Of a DNA stretch of 33,715 nucleotides, positions 26,446-33,715 are shown one piece after another. Source of the stretch: Nemertoderma westbladi (lineage: Eukaryota; Xenacoelomorpha; Nemertodermatida; Nemertodermatidae). Where the stretch lies: positions 1-33,715 of the forward strand of contig JAUCBJ010008911.1 of the NCBI GenBank assembly GCA_032718475.1. The letters are read 5' to 3'. The notes beneath the pieces are model-generated. The model did not search any database. It was not told the DNA's origin and saw only the letters and a program-made list of their open reading frames with translations. Numbering within the stretch: position 1 is the stretch's first letter; each line of letters opens with the position of its first letter. A program made the translations under genes and the position numbers.

Positions 26446-27079
26446 CACCCATGACATTTGCTAGATCATCCGCTTCTTCAAGGCCAGTGTCCTTTAAGAT
26501 GCGTCTCAAGAAAGTCATGGGCTGTCCACCATGCTTATTCAGTCCATGAGGCTGCCAAAGTATAAGTTTAAGCACTGTCTGGTCCTCACGGTGAAAGCAA
26601 TGTCCTGCAAAGCGGAGGCGATTTTGTTCTAGTGTCAAGCTTGGGGGAACCAATGAGACACCTCCAATGTTATGTAGTGTCTGGTTGGAGATGTGTGCAT
26701 TGTACTTGACACAATGTACCCGGCGTAGCATTCTTGTGAATGTGCCATCCACAGATTTGGTGTCCTCAGCAGTTAGAGCCCAACATGGATTCTCATAGAG
26801 AGGTACTGGAACTACTGCTGCTCTAAATAATCGGACCTTAAGTTTCCGATTAATTCTCGGTGACTTCCAAATCCTGCAAAGCATATTCAAGGCTGCCCAA
26901 TGCTTTCCCTTACGTATTTGAAGGTCCTCATCTGACTTCCGGATCCATGATCCCAGGTAACAGAAGTCGTCCACATGCTCAAGCATTGATAAAATCGTAT
27001 CCACTGATCTAATAAAAAAACTTATTATTGAGAAACAATCAGGTATTCAGTGTGATGGAACTGTGGTCGTTAATGAGTC

Positions 27080-28489
27080 CTCCCCCGTGGCTATAGTGTG
27101 AAATTTGAAGGAACTTGTAGCGGTTGTGATTGGGAATATTCTGACGAAACAAGCGACCAAGTTAGCACTCCATCTGTCCCAGGTAGGAAACCTGCAGACG
27201 TGAACCGTCGTTCTGTACTTGCTTGGCTTGGTGTTGGCGGGACCCGAGGTGATGCCGAAATTTTCTTGAGAATAATGTCTTTGCCATCACCAACTAGTAA
27301 AGAACCCTGGCAGGTTCCTGTGAAAGTTATTTCCTATGCCACTGAATCGCTAGCCCGTGGAAACGTCCGAAATAGTGCCTTGAAGGAGACATACCGAGAA
27401 ATAACTCCTTTGATGGTATCTGGCTGACGAAGGGGCCATAAATCCAAATATGGTGTCTCGTTTATTATTTCGGAACAAACAGGTCTCGTTCTTGATTTTG
27501 ACGTTTGTTCCAAATATTGTAATGTTTGTAGCCGTGCCAAGGAAGGAGACAATATCGAGGGACATGACTGCCAGATTAATTATTCAGGATCGAGTTCGGC
27601 TATGGAAACTCATTCAGCTGTGAAGATGTTCAATCGATCCCTCTTCCAGCGAAGGAATGGTCTGGTGTATGAGTCGATGGTATCTGATGGTGACAGCAGT
27701 GTAATGAATGCGTTACTTGAATCAGACCCATATAAAGATCAAAATATTACAGTTCAGAAGAAGGAATGTATCAACCATATTGTGAAACGGATGTATACTG
27801 GCTTATCTAACACTCGCAAGTAGCATAAACTTGGAGGAAAGGGTGGTTTAACTGATAATAGATGTCACCAGCTACAATCCTATTATCAAAATACAATTGT
27901 AAAGAATATAGATGGTATTGATATAGATAAACTCACTGATTCCGATAAATCAAGCCTAATAATCAAGATCCGAAACGAAATCCAGGCAGCTGCTCATCAC
28001 TATTGTGATTACGGTGATAACCTTGACAAGCAGAATAATCTGTGTCCTGATGCAAAGTGGTGTAAATTTAAATGCAACGATTCAAATTACAAGAGAGTAA
28101 CTTTTATCTAAGAAGAAGATATTAAATTTATTCTTCCTGTTTATGAACGACTCACAACAAACGCTATTCTAGAACGTTGTATTCCAGGTCTCACCCAAAA
28201 CCGCAACGAATCCATCCACTCACGTTTGTGGTCTAGGCTACCAAAAGAACGATTTGTTGGTTTATATACCCTGATGTTTCATGTGGCTTACACTGTGGTG
28301 GTCCATAATCGAGGTTGTTCTGCAGAGCAGCTCATTATGAAGAAGCTTGGTCTGGAAGAAGATGAAGGTGAGCTGGCAGAAAGAGCAGAGATGGTAAACC
28401 TGAAGAGAAGAAGGAAAAGCGCTGAAAGCAGGCCAGCTAAAAAATTTGAGGGGCCTGACCTTAAATCATACGCCTCTGGTGCGTTCTAA
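27080..28489 (+). pseudogene. Mutator-like transposase (PF20700-type), decayed
   Basis: Three or more frame fragments follow the order of animal Mutator-like transposases. A CSGCDWEYS zinc-ribbon-like start is followed by NRRSVLAWLGVGGTRGDAEI and FLRIMSLPSPTSKEPW. Next come GVSFIISEQTGLVLDFDVCS, then YESMVSDGDSSVMNALLE (the D-G-D-S box), then KKECINHIVKRM. Near 27835 the frame gives GGLTDNRCHQLQSYYQNT, then LCPDAKWCKFKC, then LERCIPGLTQNRNESIHSRL (the TQN-NES-N box) with WSRLPKERFVGLYTL. Stops near 27425, 27821 and 28109 break it. It starts next to the 5' truncation of the LINE, and I did not identify terminal inverted repeats. Confidence 0.85.
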
Positions 28490-28547
28490 TAATGTATGTT
28501 TATATTTGTCTGTGATTCTTGGCATTTTTCAAGTTTTTTGTATTTTT

Positions 28548-29348
28548 GTATTCTGGATATCCTCATTACCAGAATTGACAACCACTTTCACACATCTGTC
28601 TATCGGAAACCGACTTTCACAGGTTTATATTCACAATTTGATAGTTTTATACCACTAAAATATAAGATAGCTCTAGTTAGCACACTAGTTTTTCGGGTTT
28701 TTAGTATTAGTTCAACCTGGACAAAGTGTAATATCGAGCTATCCCATTTAACTGACCTACTATGCCGTAATGGATTTCCCGTAGATTTTGTCCGGGATCT
28801 TATTGGAGACACCCTTATTAAATTAGTTGGGCCTGTTAAACCTCTAGTTACTACAGTACCTAAGAAACGCGTGCTGTTGTGCTTGCCATATTTGGGTGCC
28901 CAGTCACATTTACTTTATAAACGACTCCGTATTATATCTAAGGCTTTCCCATCAGTGGAACTGAGAATTATCTCCCTTCCCTCCTGTCGCTTAAGTAGCT
29001 TTTTCCCGTTTAAGGATAAATTACCCTCAGAGCTCCGTCCCCTGACCATTTATAAATTTAAGTGCAGTGGCTGTGCGGCCACTTATTTTGGCAAATCAAT
29101 ACGCCACTATAAGGTCAGAGTGTCGGAGCATCTAGGGTTATCACCCCGCACGGGAAAACCGCACCCAAGCACTCAGCTATACGTGATCACTCACTTAAAA
29201 CAAATCATAGTGTACATTATGATGACTTTTCAATATTCTCCCGTGCTTCGAACAGTTATGACATCTTAATTAAGGAAAGCATACTAATTCGAAAATACAG
29301 ACCTTCTCTCAACATCCAAGAATCATATTTTCCCTTATTTTTGTTCTG
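28548..29348 (+). pseudogene. Penelope-like element: RT C-terminus and GIY-YIG endonuclease
   Basis: The frame begins FLDILITRIDNHFHTSVYRK and PTFTGLYSQFDSF, the PLE pattern just after the RT catalytic core. It continues with a C-terminal thumb region (CLPYLGAQSHLLYKRLRI, SSFFPFKDKLPSELRP) and the GIY-YIG domain, YKFKCSGCAATYFGKSIRHY with RVSEHLG. A frameshift near 29175 moves the ending into another frame, where HYDDFSIFSRASNS, KESILIRKYRPSLN and a TGA (29346-29348) follow. The element is 5' truncated near 28548, just after the Mutator-like gene. In intact PLEs this endonuclease nicks the target for reverse transcription. Confidence 0.9.
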
Positions 29349-29620
29349 AGCTTACAGTACTTCTTGTTAGGAATTGGCGGGTAATTTGAACTTTTGTTGT
29401 AGTCCTTCACTAGGTATAATTGTATAACTGTTTTATTGTCCGTTTGTGCCGCTTATTTACGCTGATGATGTTATTAGTAAATAACGAAACGTCCGTACTT
29501 GCACTGTAAACTCATTTTATTATGGTTTCAACATTCTACCAACTCGTCTTAGTAATTTTAACTCTATTGCGACTTAGAATGACCTAATTTTTGGCATGCT
29601 TGATGCTTGTGTGGTCCTTA
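29349..29620 (+). other. Penelope-like 3' non-coding region
   Basis: AT-rich sequence follows the GIY-YIG stop and contains the hammerhead-like motif described separately. The 3' end of the element is not defined by a target duplication that I can see. Confidence 0.5.
29445..29515 (+). ncRNA. Candidate hammerhead ribozyme in the Penelope-like 3' region
   Basis: The core CTGATGA (29462-29468) is followed by a perfect 6-bp stem GTTATT/AATAAC (29470-29475 with 29480-29485; loop AGTA) and GAAAC (29486-29490), the two invariant boxes and stem II of a hammerhead. One extra T lies between CTGATGA and the stem. Downstream ACGTCCGT could give a very short stem III (AC/GU) and a GUA cleavage site. Stem I pairing was not convincingly found. 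Hammerhead motifs are an established feature of Penelope-like elements, which raises the prior. Cleavage activity is not shown. Confidence 0.6.
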
Positions 29621-29635
29621 ACAACTTAACAAATC

Positions 29636-29787
29636 CAACGGACAGAATTTTAATATTTGAATTGAAAGTCTCTTTTTTTAAATAAAATGCTCCGAAAATT
29701 TGATATTTTTGACTTTTTGGCACCAAAAAATGTCCCTTTTGGTACTTTTTGTACTTCTTAAGCAGATATCAAAATTTTGTCCGTTGC
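29636..29787. repeat. Small inverted-repeat element (about 150 bp)
   Basis: The ends CAACGGACAGAATTTTAATAT and ATATCAAAATTTTGTCCGTTG are inverted with two or three differences. The inner part contains TTTTTGGCACCAAAAAATG, itself partly palindromic. There is no ORF. It could be a MITE; the target duplication is uncertain. Confidence 0.65.
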
Positions 29788-29789
29788 AA

Positions 29790-30232
29790 ATGTTGCAGGC
29801 ATCCCAGTGATCACCTTAACGGAGTTTTGAAAAATTCTAATTATTTTTTTCTAGAAGCCTTAGCATTTTTTTCAAATTTTGTGTTTTTGGTTATATTTTG
29901 GTGAAAAATTTCAACTTTGTCTTATATTTGAACCTTTACTCATTACGATTCCAAAAATAGTAACATTTTTGGCTTCTACTGTGCATTTCAAAATGCAATG
30001 GTCAATTACAATACCCCCCTTAAATATATTAAATAATATGCGATCTTTAATTATTTTTCCTAGAAATTTGTGCTGTTTGTATATTTTTGTGAATCGCTTC
30101 CAGTTTTATTTTGTGTTATATTAAAAATAAATATGATATATTACTTTTAAAACACAAAATTTATGTTAATACCACCTCTGCCTTTCATCAATCCTGTGTG
30201 CGCAAATCCTGTGTTGGTGTGGTGCAGATTAA
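29790..30232. other. AT-rich non-coding stretch
   Basis: No gene is recognisable. Runs of T and A dominate, with short chance ORFs. Confidence 0.5.
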
Positions 30233-30254
30233 GGGGGGGGGGGGGGGGGGGGGG
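30233..30254. repeat. Poly-G tract (22 G)
   Basis: Twenty-two consecutive G residues, the longest of four long G/C homopolymers in the window. An ORF crossing it would encode an artefactual polyglycine. Confidence 0.95.
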
Positions 30255-30485
30255 CTATTCCCTCTCTTTGATTTACTGGTGTTTGGTTAAATTTCTTAGA
30301 TACCGAGTTTGTGATACAGTAGAATCGCTCAATATTAATCTGTATCTCGTAACTGAGCATCGTCCTGCGCGAAAGCCCCACGAACGTGTTAATAATTACA
30401 CACGTGAATAATTAGTCTATGACGCAGCCCCTCCACCTCCAGCTGATTAATTTGTGTTAAATTGTGAAATGGGGTGTGTGTGTGT

Positions 30486-31640
30486 GCCACAACTCCTTAA
30501 CCCCGACAACTTTCGCGAGATTATCTACATCTTCATGTCCTGTGTCCTTTAAGTCCTGGGCTGTCAACCATGCTTATTTCATCCATGGGGCTGCCAAAGC
30601 ACAAGATTGTGCACAGGCTGGTCTGTGAACAATGTCCTGCAAATCGGAAGCGGCTTTGTTCAAGTGTCAAGCTTTTGGGAACACGTCCAGAGACTCCAAT
30701 GTGTGTATTGACATTTACATTGATACAGTATGTCTGTGTTCTATTGGAGATGTGTGCATTGCACTTGTCACAATGAACCCGGCGTAGCATTCTTGTGAAT
30801 GTGCCATCCAGAGATTTGGTGTCCTCAGCAGTTAGAGCACAGCATGGACTCTCATAGTGGAGTACTTATACTACTGCTGCTCTAAATAATACGTATTCGA
30901 AGCATCGAAGGTCCAACCTTACTATCGAAAATAGGGAGCAAAGGAGGTGGTGTTATCATCACTTCATCGTAATTAAGAACACCTAAGGACATGCCTAGAA
31001 CATAGTCAATTATGACAAGACAATAAGAATGGTGCAAGTGTGTCTCCCGGGAGGACACCCCACAACACTTCGAATGGATCTGTGTCACCATCAACAGTAG
31101 ACACAAATGTTGTCAAACCATCGTATACTGATCTGATTGCTGCAATAATTTCATCAGGAATCCCATATAATGAAAGTATGCTGAACATACGTGAGCGAGA
31201 GACTGAATCAAAGGCCTTGAAGAAGTCAACAAATATAACAGCCAGATGCCTGTCTTTCTTTTTTGATAACTCTTCAATTATACTTCTAAGTGCCAAAATG
31301 GGCTCCATGGTCCCACGAACTTTTTACGGACCATTCTGATTTCCACGTAGCAGTCTCTCAATGGGATACCTGTTGGGATTGAATATTATATATATATATA
31401 TTGTATACTGTAGCTTTGCAGCAATCGAGATCAATGAAATTCCCCGAAAAGAACCATATAGTGTTAGGTTGTCATTCTTGGGAACTGGCACCAACTTATT
31501 TGTTTTAATTTCTTGTGGGTCTCTCTTCGTTCTGTACTGTACTGTACATGTCTACTATGATTTGATAAATGAACTCCAAACACTGAGGTACCTGTATTTT
31601 AAAGACCTCAGTGGGGACACCACTCCACTCTGGTACGATT
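30486..31640 (-). mobile_element. LINE copy with internal deletion
   Basis: On the minus strand, reading from 31640 downward, the RT start region gives VPEWSGVPTEVFK, then EPILALRSIIEELSKKKDRH and LAVIFVDFFKAFDSVSRSRM (catalytic Asp box A), FSILSLYGIPDEIIAAIRSV and VLPGDTLAPFLL. The [FY]ADD box region is missing. After about 30960 the sequence passes to the C-terminal part (RMLRRVHCDKCNAHIS and RFRFAGHC) down to 30486. An internal segment including the RT catalytic box C has been lost. It is the same family as at 1160, 10602 and 25084, with several frameshifts. Confidence 0.88.
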
Positions 31641-32450
31641 GATCTTAATGTGTGGGTAGTTTGGGCTCATGTTGTCAAAAATTAAACTTTTTTGCATTAT
31701 ATAATTTATGATCGAGCCCTATTACAACATTATTGTGCAACACTTGAAATACTGTAGGGGAAGGGGCCTACGTATTATACTAATTATAATACACTGTACT
31801 ACAGAGTATGTTGTGTATTATTGTCACCAGAGTATGTTTCCTTTTTTTTATAATATTCTATAGTTCTAGTTATATCTGTGTAATCTCTATGGGCGTCAGT
31901 GGCCCGGATTAAAATAAATAAATAAATAAATATGTTGTACTGTCACCTGTATGTTAAACTATTTTTGCTGGAGGTCTTTTTACTCTTGTAAAGTACATCG
32001 CGACACATGCTGCATCTTCGAGTCTGGTAGTCTGACTTCTTCCTCATATCCCTTACGGCCTTACCACCACGCACCACCCTACAGCCCTACCGCTACCGGT
32101 ACCATCAAGTCCAGATGTCAAGGGCTGTTTCTGATTGGCAGATTGGTAACCGTACCGTGTACCTACTGACCTACTACTGTACCGGTACTACCTGACTACA
32201 GTACTAGGCTGCTAGGCCCTACAGCCCTACTACAGTTAGTTCAGTTTGCAGTAGGTAGGCCTACTACAGTACTACGCACTTCATTCACAGCACAGCAATA
32301 CAGTGCAGCAGTTTACCTGTCAGCCCTGCAGCCGGTAGACCTAAACCAGCTGACCAGTACACACAGGCTTCAGCCTGTCTGCTTCCTTTTTATGAGTTTT
32401 CATGGCTTCGCTTCAGAGCTTCATGATTTCATCATTGCTGCTGTGCAGTG
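31641..32450. other. Non-coding stretch, GTAC/TACCGGTA-rich
   Basis: No gene is seen. An AAAT microsatellite lies at 31911-31931. Bases 32090-32290 are crowded with the words TACCGGTA, CAGTACTA, CTACTACAGT and AGGCCTAC, giving many overlapping short palindromes. Similar words are scattered through the rest of the window. Confidence 0.6.
31911..31931. repeat. AAAT microsatellite
   Basis: About five tandem copies of AAAT within CCCGGATTAAAATAAATAAA and following bases. It follows GGGCGTCAGTGGCCCGGATT, perhaps the tail of a retroposed sequence. Confidence 0.85.
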
Positions 32451-32465
32451 CACGCTGCAGCTAGG

Positions 32466-32700
32466 AACTTTCACCCGTTAGACGGGTGGACAATCCAGCC
32501 CTTTAATGGGTGTCCTAATTCGTTCTTCTGGGCTAAATTCCACCCGTTTGAGGGGTGGCTTGGGGAGTTTGTAAATTTTATCCAGCTTGCTTTATGATCA
32601 AAGCCGCCGACAGGAATCTCGGACACTCATCTGAGGGCTGGATATAATGCGGCTACATGCAAGGAAATACAGCCTTGAGTAAACCTACAACAACAACAGG
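32466..32700 (+). repeat. Hairpin-rich repeat ending in ACAACAACAACA (SINE- or LINE-tail-like)
   Basis: Two inverted motifs (CACCCGTTAGACGGGTGG near 32472 and CCACCCGTTTGAGGGGTGG near 32552) are followed by a dense stretch (CAAAGCCGCCGACAGGAATC and TCGGACACTCATCTGAGGGC). It ends with a CAACAACAACA microsatellite-like tail at 32687-32698, as retroposons often do. No A or B box is recognisable. Confidence 0.55.
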
Positions 32701-33715
32701 GTGCTTTTGATTGACAGTGTAAGAGTGCCGGTAATAGCTGTACTAAGCTAAGTTTCAAAGACTGCTTGAGCCTGAGTGCTGAATGTCTGCCTGACTACTT
32801 AGCTAGGAGGACTGGAGGAGTTAATAAAATAAGATAATTATTATTTTCCGAAGTTAATTAATTATTTATTTAAGTTACCAGTGCGCCTGCACAATTTATT
32901 ATTTTCTTCACCTTTCAGTTACCAAACAGTACTGCGTAATTAATTATTATCTTTAAGATGATAAAGTATTTTCTTCTTACCAGTAAGTTGATAAATTATT
33001 ATATTTATTATGACAGTCACAGTAGGCCCTACAGTAATTATTATTTTCTTACTGGTAAGTTAATCAATTATTTTCTTAGGATATTAATTATTTCAATACA
33101 CAGTAGGTAGGCCTACGATAATAAATTATGTCTTATGTCATTACACATTAGGTAGGTCTATGTCTAAGATAATTAATTTTTCATTAAGATAATTAATTAT
33201 TTTATTAATTATTATATTAAGTTACTAGTTAAATATTTTATTAAGTTAATTAATTATTTTAATTAAATTAGTTAACTAATTATATTATATTTAATTAGGT
33301 AATTATTTTAGTAGGGTTTCCTCGGCAAAATTTGGCTGCACTTTGAAACCAAATCTTAAGGTAGGAATAATGATGTAATGGCTGGCCTGGCTTTTAGATA
33401 CTGTAGCTCAGCAACTGGGATGAGTTACGAAAGTCTATGAATTAATTTAGTTAAGCAGGCTGGTGGATATGAGGTACACACAGTAACATAACACACACAC
33501 CCACAGGGCAAACAAACCAGGCTAGCTAGCTACTACAGCATGGCCCAGGCCCAGTAAGTATTACTAATAGCTACCTTGTATGTTGATTGCTTCAGGCATC
33601 ACTGCTTGCCCTGTGGGCTCAACGTAATTTTGGTTTGTGTGTGCTTGCTTATATAATCTATTTAAAAAGGCAGCCTCTCTGCTGCTCTGCCTCTGGGCTG
33701 TGTGGCCACGGTTTT
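32700..33715. other. AT-rich non-coding right edge
   Basis: Bases 32820-33310 are degenerate TAATTA/ATTAATTATTT repeats. Further right, CCCACAGGGCAA (about 33502-33513) and its inverse TTGCCCTGTGGG (about 33607-33618) form a 12-bp inverted pair. No ORF of interest and no exon-like cbEGF sequence is visible. Confidence 0.55.

Larger units (their letters stand above)
25167..26453. repeat. 8-bp target-site duplication around the hAT-type MITE
   Basis: CACCCATG is present at 25167-25174 and 26446-26453. In the uninterrupted LINE copy (10693-10700) the octamer occurs once, confirming that it was duplicated on insertion. Confidence 0.93.
25084..27004 (-). mobile_element. LINE C-terminal fragment, split by a hAT-type MITE
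   Basis: The LINE 3' end (25084-25174) matches the copy at 10602, then is interrupted by 25175-26445 and resumes at 26446. The minus-strand frame 26446-27004 encodes DDFCYLGSWIRKSDEDLQIR, RINRKLKVRLFRAAVVPVPL, YENPCWALTAEDTKSVD, TRMLRRVHC, then RLRFAGHCFHREDQ, WQPHG and FLRRILKDTGLEEADD. This is the conserved domain that follows RT in this LINE type. It is 5' truncated near 27004. The family is shared with the fragments at 1160, 10602 and 30486. Confidence 0.92.

Noticed and set aside
30163-30411. 82-codon ORF with a Gly run
   Set aside because: The glycines come from the 22-G tract; no conserved sequence on either side.
33502-33618. A MITE bounded by CCCACAGGGCAA
   Set aside because: Only a 12-bp inverted pair with non-matching flanks and no target duplication; too little to call.

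Overview
This window is animal nuclear DNA from a host I cannot name. Intron-bearing calcium-binding EGF exons, tRNA-derived SINE-like units, and BEL/Pao, Penelope-like, hAT, Mutator-like and non-LTR elements together point to an invertebrate, probably marine. Almost the whole window is nested, decayed mobile DNA. The only host-gene coding sequence I can defend is two minus-strand cbEGF exons at the left edge (1-85 and 1676-1798). They are 80/85 identical, share 42 bp of intron flank, and are therefore a recent tandem exon duplication in a fibrillin/fibropellin/Notch-like extracellular protein.

Layout. 1-1840: the EGF exons and their intron, which holds a LINE fragment. 1855-2590: small degenerate ORFs. 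About 2890-10600: a plus-strand BEL/Pao retrotransposon in gag-PR-RT-RNaseH-IN-DUF5641 order. It is broken by stops and frameshifts but keeps recognisable catalytic motifs, and carries an unusual 4-residue SPDV-type repeat between RNase H and integrase. 10602-10951: a LINE 3' fragment. 11784-19850: an unrecognised coding unit whose reading frame runs about 825 codons with two in-frame TGAs, followed by a three-zinc-knuckle gag-like ORF and smaller ORFs. A hAT transposon (14728-18994) with a perfect 8-bp target duplication and 19-bp inverted termini has jumped into this unit. 20386-20738: a SINE with a perfect 11-bp target duplication and a second tRNA-like fragment. 20830-21000: a promoter/LTR-like stretch. 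21800-23851: a foldback repeat with arms of about 670 bp. 25084-27004: a LINE split by a hAT-type MITE (8-bp duplication), which itself contains a 381-bp hairpin MITE. 27080-28489: a decayed Mutator-like transposase. 28548-29550: a Penelope-like 3' end with a GIY-YIG domain and a candidate hammerhead ribozyme. 30486-31640: an internally deleted LINE copy. 31650-33715: AT-rich and low-complexity DNA with hairpin-rich repeats.

The most unusual signal is a 20-bp palindromic sequence (GGAAGGCTTGCGAGCCTACC and variants), present 11 times. It occurs only between 2437 and 19846, inside the BEL element and the unrecognised unit, and in none of the other transposons. Several copies lie in frame inside ORFs and encode GRLASLP. 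Because the sequence is a near-palindrome, the opposite strand encodes the same heptapeptide. One copy carries paired changes on both stem sides that keep the hairpin while changing the peptide. This resembles, in kind, the palindromic elements that insert into Rickettsia genes. It also ties the unrecognised unit to the BEL element.
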